This document shows positions 9,828 through 22,260 of a stretch of 64,000 nucleotides of DNA, one piece after another. The stretch is taken from the NCBI GenBank assembly GCA_013368315.1, contig JAACJM010000206.1, forward strand, positions 1 to 64,000, written 5' to 3'. The DNA comes from Tetrapyrgos nigripes. Lineage: Eukaryota; Basidiomycota; Agaricomycetes; Agaricales; Campanellaceae. The notes under the pieces were generated by a model. It saw only the letters and a list, made by a program, of their open reading frames with translations. It did not search any database and was not told where the DNA came from. Made by a program: the position numbers and the translations under genes. Every line of letters starts with the position of its first letter. Position 1 is the first letter of the stretch.

Positions 9828-12800
9828 TAGGGCTGGACGCCGTACTGTATACAGTTACAATCGTATAAAGTACGGCAATTTGATGGATACGGATATACCA
9901 TAACCGTACCGTAGGAGAACTGCTCAGACTGGTTGTCGGTACAGCTATGGTTACAATTACGGGTTTACGAGCCGTAATACGGGTACGGATGTATCAAATT
10001 TCAAGATCTACAGAAATGGATATATTGCTAATCTACTCATCGTCGGAATCACCTCCAGCCAAGTCCTCAACTGCATTACGAGCCAAATGAACGCGCTGTT
10101 TGACAAGCATGAGCGTCTCAATTGTTTCCGGCTTCAAGCTAGCACGTCTGAGAGAGATAGTATCCCTTCCTCCTGAGAAGATACGCTCAATGGCTACTGC
10201 AGAGCCTAGAAAGTCATGAGAATCAGTCCACACCTTGATTGACCAGAAAAACTCACCAGGAATTGCAAGGATATTGCGTGCAAGGCAATAAAGATTAGGA
10301 TAGATCTTGCGATGCCTATACCACCAGTGGATAGGATCCGTCATTTCGAAATCCTGCTGATCAAGTTTGAAGTACTCTTCAAGCTCATTAGTTCCAAAAC
10401 GGCAGCGTTTTTGATAGCGGGCAGTAAAGTTGATCTTCTGAGGAGACGTGGTGGTTACATTACCGGCAGAGTCTGTTGTTGCACTACATTTGTCTTGACG
10501 AAGGTATCGGCCGGCATAATGGATATTGTAGTAATCCATAAGCCATTCTTTGAATGCTTCCAAATCTTGCTTGAGGATTTCGTCGTTGGTGAAGTCTTCC
10601 TTTAATCCTGCATATGAAATGCGAGGATCAAGTACTGAAGAAGAGATTCAGTATCAATCTTGAAAGAACAAAAGATGAAGAGAACTCACAAGAAGCCCAG
10701 ACATAAAACGGTGATTGATCAAACTTGGTGTAATAGTCACTCAGCTTCCTGTGCGCAACAGTAAGACCCTCTTTGAGCTCTGGTGAAACGTTGTCCAGAA
10801 GGGAAGCGAGAATATTGCGGATGTCCTGTTGAAGTCCTCGGAAGATCACACTGACAGTTGATAGCATAGGCCGCTTTGTCGTGGACATCTGTGTTGTGGC
10901 TGATCTGAATGATTTTAGCCAACCCATAACCATTTCAACTGCATCCCAGTCCTCAGGATATAGTTCATAGGCCTGAAGATCCCTATCTTTCGCTACATAC
11001 GAGTCGACCGCTCCACGATAATCATAAGTACAACCTGAAAAGAGCAAAGAAACAGCAAGTTCAATTGCGAGTGATAAATAACTAGAAAAAAAGTACTCAT
11101 GAAGCATTTGATGAGTTGAAGACCAGCGTGTCTTCACGTCCAAAATCAGATTAAGAGCAGTCTCACTCATACTCTTGACTCTCTCATATGTCTGGTGAAT
11201 TTCCCGAGTCCATGCCTGCCGACGTTGAGGGCTACCACAAACAATCTTGATAATATGCCAGAGCTGAAAGCCAATTTGTCAGAGTGCGAAATTCTACGAT
11301 TTGGAGAACAATGTGAAACTTTTTCGAGAGGGGACTTGAGGAAGCCGCTGCTCTCTGAGTCATCCGATTCGAGCTCTTCACCATTATCTTGGAGTGTAGC
11401 ATTATCATCATGCGCACAATCAAGAGGTGCTGTGACCGAATCTTGATATGGTGCCTTGTGTGAGAGTGCTTTTGAGAAATCGTCGTCTGAAATAGCACCA
11501 AGGCATCGCAAAAGCTATGAAATAGAGATAGGCTCAATGAAAATAAGGGCTTCAAGCAGTTGAAAGAAGTGAATACCTCTAGTGCGGCAAGATGTATAGT
11601 GTGGGGCATGCATTGGAGACAGGAGTCTTTTGCAGAAAATGAGATATTCTCTCGTCTGCAAAAACGTTCGATGGCTTCGATCATTGTGTCGTTGTTTGAT
11701 GCATTATCCATCACAAACGCCATGATCTTAACAGAGACAATCATTAGAAAGAGGGGAAAAAGCAGATTGTGGACTGATTTCAATCACCTTTCCCTTGGGT
11801 CCATACTGAGCGAGTGTTTCCCAAACAACCTCAGCCATATTATCACCACTATGCGCACCCGAAAGCTCCCTGAAGTCAATCAAGAGTTCCTCTGTATGAC
11901 TCCACATCAGATAATGTAACCATGTAAGGACTCTCACACTCACCGAGTTTTCCCTTATTGGTCACATAATGTGCAATAATGGCAATAAAAGCATAGCCAT
12001 TGCTTGAGGTCCAGGCATCTAGAGAGATGGATACCTTGCCTTCAAGCTCCTGCAACATGGACTGTCAGAATTGGAATTAAAAGCGACAAGTAAAAGTAAC
12101 CTACGTCAAACATTTGTTTGATATTCTCTCTAGAAGACTCACCCATCCTCATGATACGATTTTTGATAGCCTTGCGACCAGGGATACGTAGTGTTGATGA
12201 TGGATGATGGGTATATGCGAGAAGTGCTCGGAACTCTGGCTTTTCAACCTCATCAAAGGGCTGGTCGCACGCAACAATCCACTCAGCAAGGAGTTGCTCA
12301 AATTTGTCTTGATCCCAGTCACCCTATAGTCAACAAGTATTTGCATTGTTGTTCTGAAACTCACCATGTCGAGGTACAGGGTACAAGGGAGTGAAAAACC
12401 CCTCTTGCATGACTGTTAGACTCGGAGATGTAGAATACGAAGGGGAGGTGCAATAGATTAAGGAGATTCTTGACTGACTGTGCTTTTAACGAAATCGTCT
12501 TGCCAAGCATCCGTCCTCTTTTGCAGGGTAAAATCAAGATGCAATCTTCAGAATAACTTAGGTGGAGTAAAGAAATTGTCCTACCTTGTTTCAAAGGCGC
12601 AAAAGGAGAAAAATCGTGTGGAAAGGCTCTTGTTATCCAAGTTCTAGTTCCTGGCAAGGGACGACATTCCTTTTAAGGAGGTCCCAGACAACGATGAGCA
12701 GCGTGGTTGAGCGCTGCTGACGAAACTTGGCTCAGAGTCAGGTTTGAGGTTCATGAGGACATGGGGCTTTTTCAGAGTCCGCGAATTTTACTTGCATTTT

Positions 12801-13119
12801 CGTGGCTAAAAATGGTCTAGCCAACTCAGAAGTCAGAGTATTGTGGACACAGGTAAGTAGAGCGACGAAAATTGGCTTGAGAGTACATGCTTGAGAGGAC
12901 GACATTGCCAAGATGTTGCTGCTTATGCCACGATCCCTATTTGATGCCGTATGGCCATATTGACGTCTGTCGAAGCCGTATACAGACGGTATTATTACAG
13001 ATTTGACCGTACCGTCTGCCGTACCGTATGGAGAAAGATTCTGAGCTAGTCGGTACGGTTACGGGAAGCCGTAAATCGTACCGTCGGGACCATACATACG
13101 GGTACGGCGTCCAGCCCTA
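9828..13119 (-). mobile_element. hAT transposon with transposase, 3,292 bp
   Basis: Inverted ends TAGGGCTGGACGCCGTAC match over 18 bp at 9828 and 13119. An exact 8-bp target duplication CCAGGAAG flanks them (9820-9827 and 13120-13127). The subterminal zones are rich in CGTA/TACGG repeats at both ends, likely transposase binding sites. A transposase gene with introns fills the interior on the minus strand. Confidence 0.93.
10033..12660 (-). CDS. hAT transposase, multi-exon
   Basis: Cut-and-paste transposase acting on the ends at 9828/13119. Minus-strand blocks in order: LLAEWIVACDQPFDEVEKP and RIPGRKAIKNRIMRMGE (about 12120-12320), VSISLDAWTSSNGYAFIAII (about 12030), ELLIDFRELSGAHSGDNMAE, IMAFVMDNASNNDTMIEAIE and CMPHTIHLAALE (about 11560-11730), an acidic linker, LILDVKTRWSSTHQML (about 11110), and the C-terminal dimerisation region (P.HWW..... 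YPNLYCLARNILAIPG, SAVAIERIFSGGRDTISLRR; 10033-10400). D in LDAW and D in MDNAS fit the RNase H-like catalytic acids. Short introns break the frame, for example 10208-10258. Upstream of 12370 the N-terminus (possibly to about 12910) and any BED finger are not clear. Possibly active; exon joins near 11250 and 12400 were not proven. Confidence 0.8.
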
Positions 13120-13226
13120 CCAGGAAGAGCTGACATGCACTGGGGACGGTTTGGTATGTTTTCACATGTTTTCTGCCTTGTTAGAGCCCACGGCTGAGTG
13201 CTCCTTTTATCCGCAGATTCTGCTTA

Positions 13227-16200
13227 CACTGGGTGCAAATACTTGTAAATCCTCTGCTTTACTGAGGTTTTAAAAGAGTATTACACCAAGCCAATCAATA
13301 TGTAAGACTCCTTGTCATACATTAGTATTACAAGAGACAGAAAAAATTAGAACAACCTTGTATGACCATTGTAAGTCACAAAGAAATACCATGGACTTTC
13401 AGTGTGACTTGCTGTCACTGTATACCCTTGGTGGATATACTGTGGAATTACACAGGAATTTCAGAGTGACTTTTTGTCACAATATGTCATGTAGTAAGAC
13501 ACATAGGAAATACTGGAGTATTTCAGTGTGACAGATAATCACAGTATGACAAACAGTAAGGCAAGAGAGACTTACAAAGGACTTACAAGGAAGCAAAATC
13601 TGCAGGAAATTTACAAAGTGACAATCAAGTCACAGTAATACACTTGTAAGACTAGCTGTATTATGAAGGAATTACAAGAAACATTTGCTACAAACACTGG
13701 TAAATCCTCAGCCTTACTGGAGTATTACAAGAGGATTATGGGGAACCAATCAATATGTAAGTTGGCTTGACTTACAAGTGTATTACAAAATAGACAAAAA
13801 ATGAGGACTATTCTGAAAGACCATTGTAAGCTGCAAGGACATACCATGGACTTTCAGTGTGAGGCTTTGTCACAGTATAGCATTGAAGAGCATACAGTGG
13901 AATTACAAGGTGAGTTTTTTGTCACAGTATGTCTTCTTGTAAAAGAGAACTGAGATAATGTCACAGTAAGACAATTTGGAAACCAAGTAAAATTTACAGA
14001 GGACTTACCAGAAGGTAGAACTTGAAAGTCTTGGGTCAGACTGCTCATATTTACAGTGAATTTACGGAGGGACATCTGTGTCACAGTAATACCCTAGAAA
14101 GACTTGTGAATTACAAGATGCAGGTTTTAAAAGTCTATCTTGTAAGTCTCTGGAAAAAACCTGCATGCTAAATGGAGAATATACAGTGTGACAGACTGGT
14201 CACAGTAAGACACTTGTAAGTCACAAGACATTACAATGACTTTACTGAAGAGTGAGTATTTTGTAAGTCATCATGTATATCCAATGGACTTACAAGAGAC
14301 TTGTTGGATGGATTTGCAGTGTATGTCAATTAAGTAATACAGAAGGGCTTACTGAAGATTTACAGGATGTAATACAATGAATTCATTCAACTAAATATAA
14401 ATAGAAAAGGGCAGACTACTGTGTCTGCCTTGTCATCTTCGTCTGCTGGGTCTGTTACATCTAGCCCATCTGCCCCATCTGCCTTGTCTACTTTGTGTCC
14501 CCTGTCTGCCTTGTCTCTGCTCCGTCTGCCTTGTCTGCCTTGTCTGCTCTGTCTGCTCTGTCTGCCTCGTCTGCCCTGTCTGCCCAATTAGCCTTGTCTG
14601 TCCCATCTGCCTTGTCTGCCTTGTCTGCCCAGTCTGCCCCATCTGCCTCGTCTGCCTCATTTGCTCTGTCTGCCTCATCTGCTCTGTCTGCCTCGTCTGC
14701 TCTGTCTGCCTCATCTGCGCAGTCTGCCTCGTCTGCTCCGTCTGCCTTGTCTGCTCCGTCTGCCTTGTCTGCTCCGTCTGCCTTGTCTGCTCCGTCTGCC
14801 TCGTCTGCTCCATCTGCTCCATCTGCCTCGTCTGCTCCGTCTGCCTCGCCTGCTCAGTCTGCCTCGTCTGCTCAGTCTGCCTTGTCTGCTCTGTCTGCCT
14901 TGTCTGCTCTGTCTGCCTCGTCTGCTCAGTCTGCCTCGTCTGCCTCTTCTGCTCAGTCTGCCTCGTCTGCCTACAAGAATGTAGCAGATATAAGTGGAGG
15001 CAGATGAGGCAGACAAAGCAGACGAGGCAGATGAGGCAGATGGAGCAGACGGAGCAGACAAGGCAGACAAGGCAGACAAAGCAGATGAGGCAGACAAAGC
15101 AGACGAGGCAAACGAGGCACGGAGCAGACGAGGCAGACAAAGCAGACAGAGCAGACGAGGCAGACGAGGCAGACAGACGAAGCAGATGAGGCAGACAGAC
15201 GAAGCAGATGAGGCAGACAGACGAAGCAGATGAGGCAGACAGACGAAGCAGATGAGGCAGACAAGGCCAACGGGGCAGACAAGGCCAACAGAGCAGACAA
15301 GGCCGAAGGAGCAGATGAAGCAGACAGAGCAGACAGAGCAGACGAAGCAGACGAGGCAGACTGAGCAGACCAGGCAGATGAGGCAGATGAAGCAGACAGG
15401 GCAGACCAGGCAGATGAGGCAGACGGGGCAGACGAGGCAGACGGGGCAGACGGGGCAGACGGGGCAGATGGGGCAGACAGGGCAGACGGGGCAGACGGGG
15501 CAGACAGGGCAGACAGGGCAGACAGGGCAGATGGGGCAGACGTGGCAGACGGGGCAGACGAGGCAGACGGGGCAGACGAGGCTGATGGGCAGACGAGGCA
15601 GATGGGGCAGACAGGGCAGACAAGCCAGACAGAGCAGACAGAGCAGACAAGGCAGACAAGGCAGACGGAGCAGAGACAAGGCAGACAGGGGACACAAAGT
15701 AGACAAGGCAGATGGGGCAGATGGGCTAGATGTAACAGACCCAGCAGACGAAGATGACAAGGCAGACACAGTAGTCTGCCCTTTTCTATTTATATTTAGT
15801 TGAATGAATTCATTGTATTACATCCTGTAAATCTTCAGTAAGCCCTTCTGTATTACTTAATTGACATACACTGCAAATCCATCCAACAAGTCTCTTGTAA
15901 GTCCATTGGATATACATGATGACTTACAAAATACTCACTCTTCAGTAAAGTCATTGTAATGTCTTGTGACTTACAAGTGTCTTACTGTGACCAGTCTGTC
16001 ACACTGTATATTCTCCATTTAGCATGCAGGTTTTTTCCAGAGACTTACAAGATAGACTTTTAAAACCTGCATCTTGTAATTCACAAGTCTTTCTAGGGTA
16101 TTACTGTGACACAGATGTCCCTCCGTAAATTCACTGTAAATATGAGCAGTCTGACCCAAGACTTTCAAGTTCTACCTTCTGGTAAGTCCTCTGTAAATTT

Positions 16201-16963
16201 TACTTGGTTTCCAAATTGTCTTACTGTGACATTATCTCAGTTCTCTTTTACAAGAAGACATACTGTGACAAAAAACTCACCTTGTAATTCCACTGTATGC
16301 TCTTCAATGCTATACTGTGACAAAGCCTCACACTGAAAGTCCATGGTATGTCCTTGCAGCTTACAATGGTCTTTCAGAATAGTCCTCATTTTTTGTCTAT
16401 TTTGTAATACACTTGTAAGTCAAGCCAACTTACATATTGATTGGTTCCCCATAATCCTCTTGTAATACTCCAGTAAGGCTGAGGATTTACCAGTGTTTGT
16501 AGCAAATGTTTCTTGTAATTCCTTCATAATACAGCTAGTCTTACAAGTGTATTACTGTGACTTGATTGTCACTTTGTAAATTTCCTGCAGATTTTGCTTC
16601 CTTGTAAGTCCTTTGTAAGTCTCTCTTGCCTTACTGTTTGTCATACTGTGATTATCTGTCACACTGAAATACTCCAGTATTTCCTATGTGTCTTACTACA
16701 TGACATATTGTGACAAAAAGTCACTCTGAAATTCCTGTGTAATTCCACAGTATATCCACCAAGGGTATACAGTGACAGCAAGTCACACTGAAAGTCCATG
16801 GTATTTCTTTGTGACTTACAATGGTCATACAAGGTTGTTCTAATTTTTTCTGTCTCTTGTAATACTAATGTATGACAAGGAGTCTTACATATTGATTGGC
16901 TTGGTGTAATACTCTTTTAAAACCTCAGTAAAGCAGAGGATTTACAAGTATTTGCACCCAGTG
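13227..16963. mobile_element. 3.7-kb nearly palindromic CACTG-ended element
   Basis: Starts CACTGGGTGCAAATACTTGT at 13227 and ends with its complement at 16963, flanked by TTA on both sides (3-bp TSD). The two arms mirror each other exactly about position 15095 wherever I compared them: the ends, 14391-14400 versus 15790-15799, 14461-14470 versus 15720-15729, and 14551-14560 versus 15630-15639. Symmetry fails near 14561. Arms are therefore about 1.33 kb and apparently perfect. CACTR ends with a 3-bp TSD point to the CACTA (EnSpm) class. No transposase is present. The arms are full of short motifs (CTTGTAAG, ATTACAAG, TGTGAC...GTCACAGTA), typical of subterminal binding sites. A 280-bp relative lies at 43635. 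Confidence 0.88.
14411..15784. repeat. GTCTGC satellite core, inverted halves
   Basis: The left half is built of 9-bp units (GTCTGCCTC/GTCTGCTCT and variants) to about 14972. The right half is the same satellite in reverse complement (GAGGCAGAC) from about 15000. A unique 30-bp segment around 14972-15000 lies between them. The outer ~150 bp of each half is in the exact palindrome; the inner part is palindromic in composition but out of register. Long ORFs across it (repeats of Leu-Ser-Ala, or Arg-Gln-Thr) are translations of the satellite, not genes. Confidence 0.9.
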
Positions 16964-19338
16964 TTACGCTAAACGCATCAAATCGTCAAGCCTAAACTCA
17001 ATGTTCCTTCTGCATTCTTTCATCCCCACCTTCCTTCTCTCAGGAGCTTCAAGACTGTTTAGTCTTGATAGACGGAGGATGGCGAGATCAGGTTGAAGAG
17101 ACCAATCTGGTACGTTTCTACTCTTCTACCTCTGCATGTTTCTTTCTTTCCTAACCTTGCGTCTCTTTTTAGCTCGCTGGATGACCACCCACCTACACTC
17201 CCAGCCGGACAAATTGCAACACGAAAGTAACACCTAGTAGCCCTGTAGGCCAGTGGCTTCTTGTCGTTCAAGGCAAGACTCGGCAGCCAAGACTAGGATT
17301 AGATGGTTGAGAAATTGCTCGGTGTAGCGCTGGGTCCCTGAGAGGACACGAAGGGAAACTGGGGATGTCTGTGCAAAGGTGCGGATTAAGTCGACGAGAC
17401 CCAACCACGGATAAAGATAAAGGTGTAGTTCTAGTTCTATCAGCGTTGCTTTCCTGCTAACGAAGTCGATAGTATAGGACGGCCAGCAATGGAAACAGGC
17501 TTTCATTTTATCGAAGACAGCTTCTGAATGCCAATGTACGTTTCCGTTTCATTTTCTTTTCCCGACCGGCTGATCACGAGCTCTAGTAGACTCTTCAAAC
17601 TACCTCCGGCAGTACGAATCAGCCAGTTCTCGATCCTTGCCAATGTCTACTTCCAATTTTGCTTCATCAGCTATCCGTTCGGCTTTTCCGGAATACCCCG
17701 TCTTAGCGACCAGTGACAAAATTGCGACATGACCTCCACTATGTCGGTCTGGAGCTGTACCGCAACTTCAGGCTCTTGTTGCAGCTTCCGTTGCTGCGAT
17801 GGAGATCTTCGCGGCGCTTTGAAATGGTTGATGAAGTTGCTTTGAATAGTCGGTCGATAGCGACCAGGTCAGCCGGAGTTGGGTCTAGATCGCGTTCGAT
17901 ACACAGCCACGCACACGCAAAACCATCTTCCTTTCCACAACGACGAAGACTTTGACGGGTTCAGCAGCACAATGCTCATAGCTGCCATCTGCTTAGATTC
18001 CTTGTTTACGACTGCTGCTGCTCCCGTCTCGTTTTGGCGGGATTGGCCTCTAAAAAGCGAGGTCAAACTGCATTATTTGTTGGTTGTAACTCGGTATTTT
18101 TCTATGCTCCAAGCTGCCTAGGTTTGCTGGGAGGCTGGCTTGAGATGATGAAGAATTCAAGATGGGTCGGGAACGGGCCAAAGATAATTGGACTCATGAC
18201 TTCGTACGGATACGGTGCGTTTCCTTCTTTCCTTCCTCATAGCTGTTTTACCTAACTAACCCAGCTTTCGCTTCCACTCCTTACTCCGCGCTATGCCGCT
18301 ACCACTGTGGTCATCTTATGCCTTCCAAGACCGAGGGTACCGAAACCTGATAGAAGACAACTATTCCGGACAAGAATCCTAGGATGAAAGCTGGTGTCTG
18401 TCACTAGAAGTGGGCAGTGGGGAATAGAAGGAGCCGCTTTCAGATGGGGTTTGACGTGGATGTGGTATGTTACTGAACTTTTTTCTCTCCTTTTTTTTTT
18501 TGACTGATCGTGACCGGATGAATATAGGTCCAACAAGTGACGGATCTCGTCCAGCCAAGTCGTATTCTCGAGATCAAGGAGACGAGGATCAAGGATAAAG
18601 CAGCTCGCTACCGAGCTTCTGGGAGTCAGCGAGTGGCCCTTGTGCTATGTCGGTGAGCTCTCAGGAAGATTGGAAGGGGGTGAGTTTTTCACATTACTGT
18701 CTTGTCGTGACGCGGGGGACTGATTATATTTCAAACATAGGAATAGTAATACTACGGACATCTGTACATGTTTGAATCCTAGACAAATGTCTGTGTTACT
18801 CTCAGTAGTCTCATCTAACCGCCTTCACCGCTAACAATCGTGCTATCGTCAAATCACGAACTACCTCCACCCTCATCCTCATCGACACCAGGACAACTTA
18901 ACCCTCGTCACCCGTGTGAGCGTAGTGTCGGGAATAAGACGGGTTATGGAAGGAGGGTGTAGATGGGAGGAAGGGGGAGCGGTAGGGGGCGTAGGGAAGG
19001 AACTGGAAGACCTGTCTTACAGACACTTTTTTCTTTTTCAAGTTCCTCAAAGTTGAGAGCCAGTGCTAAACGCGGCTCTACAAAGTCCCTTGAGGAACTG
19101 GGAGATCCAGCTAAGCTCTTGTAGTGCTTTCTGGAGTGCTATGCCTGTCTTCATGCTCCATCTTCCATAGCGAGGCTTAGGCGATAACTTAAGTTTAACT
19201 ACTGCATGCCAGTCTACATACAAATCCTCCTCGTGTCTTTTGACAGGTCAGCTGATCACCTGAGAAGTCTTAAATATCGAAAGTGGTTCCTTCCTTCTTC
19301 CACCATCTACCGCAATCAATCGTCGCAGAATCTCATCC
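16964..19338. other. gene relics, no confident gene
   Basis: 17043-17108 looks like a terminal coding exon pair (GTACGT ... TTTTTAG, then a stop near 17184), with whatever lay upstream removed by the palindromic element. The minus strand at about 17520-17800 has F-box-protein-like phrases (RIENWLIRTAGGSLKSLL) broken by stops. The plus strand at about 18520-18660 has VTDLVQPSRILEI, weakly like the end of GRC3/NOL9 polynucleotide kinases. None is intact. 18710-19338 is the upstream region of the MYND gene; its last ~40 bp before the ATG are pyrimidine-rich. Confidence 0.3.
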
Positions 19339-21860
19339 ATGCCTGATTCTACTCTCGCCGAAACCCTCCGTTGCTCTCTGGACAATATGAATACGAAGCA
19401 GGAGAAAGTCTCTGCCTTGTTGTCCGCAATGGATCAAGGACGCGAACACCGTCCACTCAACGGCTCAGGTCTCAACAACACATCCTTAGATGACCTTTCC
19501 AGCCGCGTAGACTGGATGGATTTAGCCCGTCAACACGGAATCGAGGAAGACCTCGTGGCTTCTATCCTAAACCTCGACTCTCGCGATACTAGCACCCATC
19601 TCAATTTCCTCGAGTGCGGAAACCACGACTTGATGGCTTCTCCCAGTCGAAGATGCAGGAACAAAGCCACCAAGACTTGCAGCCAATGTCTTCTTGTCAG
19701 TTACTGCTCAGCAGGTTGTCAGAAAGAGCATTGGAGAAATCATAAACAGGGTGAGTTTATCAGATTCTTCACGTTCTCGTGATGATGGTATTCTTACTCT
19801 CACGTTTCTTAATCTCTACATACAGACTGTAAACACCCCTTACGCTTAAATGACTGGCAACCTCGTTGGGTTCAAGAGCAACGTTCTCCTGCTTTTATGC
19901 AATCCGGAACGGGATCTAATAAGCAAACGTTTCATGGAAAAGATCTGAGCTTGTGAATCAATACTATGTTATCTTAATCTTTCCTCTTGCTCATTCCATG
20001 TATTATAGATGGGGCAATATGCCTGCCATCGATATCCTCAATCTCAACGAGAATGAAGGTCTCGCTGCATCTCAAACTAGAGACTTGGCCCTTGCTTTCG
20101 TTGGTGAGTGTGCGAAAACTTGCATCAGTGTAAGTAATATCAACCTCCTCCGACATGAGCTTAGCTTCAGGAGATCTGAGGAACGTTATCCGAACCGTGA
20201 ACGAGCTACCAGAGAACTATGCAGGAACTCTGAAAATTCTCATCAACGATCGCGACCAAATGGTCCAGTGCCGCAATCTTCTTTTGTTGGTTGCTCTGGG
20301 CATGATACCCGAACTCGTGAGTACTTTCTCTGTGAATCCAAAGCTTTGTTTGCATGCTTTTTATTCTAGAACGAGGCTACAGAGATTGCGATCCATCTCT
20401 GGTACTCACTCTTCCTTCCTAATCACTGGCTACCTGAAATCATGAAGATCCTGCAATCATCCGGTCTCATAACCACTGACGAGGGTCTCTGTACTCTGTC
20501 CCCCGGTCCACACTCCACTCTCAACATCCTCATGGACGCCGAAACCAAATTCTTCTTCGGTTCTACATTCCTCCTTAACGAACCTGACAAGCTCACCCTT
20601 GGAATCGCTAACAACGTCTGGTCTACTCATATGAGGGATCCCAACCGCGTTGACTACATAGAGCGTTTTTATCTCAATCTGGAGCCATCCCATCGACTGG
20701 CTATCGACGAATGGCGCCGATTTGGAGTTCTCTATCCTTTCGACGCATGCAGCAATTACTTGAACCAGCCGAATCCCTGGCTCTTCAGCCACGATCATGA
20801 ACTTTTCTTGAGTGATTATTCCTCCCCAAAGGAGGGCTGGGAGTACGTCTCTTTTTTTAACGCATAATCGATTGTATTCCGAATCTGACCTACTTCTATC
20901 GTAATAGCATGAACGCCGCATTCGAAGCCGGAAAAGCTCACGGAACGACAAGGGCAAATCTCATGGGCTGTCTGTACTTCTACCTCAAGGATCAACTGAA
21001 AAGTTTCGCTCACCGTCTCCGAACATTCCACATTGACATCTCTCTCGTCAGATACGACGCCGTCGAGCTTGCAAAGGCCATCAAGAACGAGGCCGTCCCA
21101 GGGATCCCTCGTATGATTTCCTTCGATAGGATTGAAGTCTCCAACGCGGTTGATGCCATGTACGCTGGAGTCAAACCTATGTTGGAGGCTTGGGGTCCAT
21201 TTCTCAAGCCAAAGGCAGAGAACGAGCATGCGGCGATCATTGGGCTTTTCATGAACTGGCCTTTATACGTGGAAGGAGCCAGGGTAAAGGACTCGAATGC
21301 AAAGATGGAGGAGATGACTCACAAGTTTACTGAACAATATCCGGTACGTCCGATTTCTTCTTTCCTTGGAGCTTGATCCTAATCTCCTGTTGCTTTCTAT
21401 CTTCTCAGGAAATCATCCCCAAAGACATAGGAAAAGATCGCAAGGCAATGCAGAAACTCAACGCGATTATGATGTCCGTCTTGCACAACACGGAAATATG
21501 CCACGACAACTCAGAAGCTTTCAACAACTATCTACGCGGAAACGAAGCGTTCAAGGCATGCAAGAATGCGGGGCTAAAGACTCGGACCAGGAACACTATC
21601 GTTCCCCATGTAAGTTCTTTTGTGTTTCTGCTATCGCACTTCAGCTGATGGTCGTTGTTTGATGATATTGTTCGCAGCGAATTGCAGGAACTCTTGGTTC
21701 TGAATGGAACGTGCTACCACCGAAGCTTACAGGAGAAAAGAAGTACGTTCTGGTAAGTATGTCTGAGGATTCCTACTTTCTTTCAGTGCTCATTTCGTAC
21801 TAGATGGATCTCCAATCCTTTACATGGCAGGAGCGATACGTGGAATGGGTCAAAGCTTAG
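19339..21860 (+). CDS. MYND zinc-finger protein with DUF4470-like region, 666 aa
   Basis: Nine exons: 19339-19750, 19826-19952, 20009-20103, 20165-20316, 20370-20842, 20908-21343, 21409-21609, 21678-21752 and 21831-21860. They sum to 2,001 nt, and every GT-AG junction keeps the frame. Residues ~110-145 form a MYND finger (TCSQCLLVSYCSAGCQKEHW, then HK.DC), a zinc module that binds proline-rich partners. Next comes WGNMPAIDILNLNENEG...DLALAFVASGDLRNVI, resembling the DUF4470 domain found with MYND fingers in fungi and at the N-terminus of dynein-assembly factors. The remainder is helical and without known catalytic motifs. No SET domain is present. Function unknown; probably a protein-protein adaptor. 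The start is the first ATG after a pyrimidine-rich leader. Confidence 0.88.
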
Positions 21861-22260
21861 TAGCTCGAACGTATCTTTGATTAGTTGTACAAGATAATTC
21901 GGAGTAGACAGCTTTCCCTGATGAAAAGAATACTTACTACTAAGCAACTGTTGTATTGGTACTACCAGTTCCAAGTCTACAATATCTCGTTAGGTTTCAT
22001 CCTATATATCTTTACATCTGTAAATTCGACGCATTCACTCTATCAACCCCAGTACTGCTCGTAAAGACTCGTGCCCATTCCTATTCCCATTCCTTCTTAG
22101 CCTGCTCATATCTGCTCGCCGTCCATATCCTCGAGCTTCGGTTCCCACCCGTACTCCTTGTAGCATTCTCGGTAACGATTCAGAAGATGAATTACTCCTC
22201 CTGTTCTCTGCAAGCGTCTACTTCAAAACTTCCTTGGGGCCTTGGTGATTCCAAAGACGT
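21861..22260. other. intergenic gap between convergent genes
   Basis: 400 bp between the end of the MYND gene and the end of the minus-strand coiled-coil gene. It must hold both 3' ends. I see no further gene. Confidence 0.5.

Noticed and set aside
14411..15784. Short repeats with spacers resembling a CRISPR array
   Set aside because: The units are contiguous 9-bp satellite repeats with no unique spacers, and the genome is eukaryotic.
14433..15803. Long ORFs on both strands (up to 420 codons) rich in Leu-Ser-Ala or Arg-Gln-Thr
   Set aside because: They are translations of the GTCTGC satellite in different frames; a 9-bp unit without stops is open in many frames.
13854..16336. Two identical 76-codon ORFs at 13854-14084 (minus) and 16106-16336 (plus)
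   Set aside because: They are the same sequence in the two arms of the palindrome and show no protein family or codon signal.
17234..17800. F-box protein gene on the minus strand
   Set aside because: A single F-box-protein-like phrase is interrupted by stops and has no F-box or repeats.
18540..18690. GRC3/NOL9-like polynucleotide kinase gene
   Set aside because: Only one phrase (VTDLVQPSRILEI) matches; no Walker A motif or continuous frame could be found.
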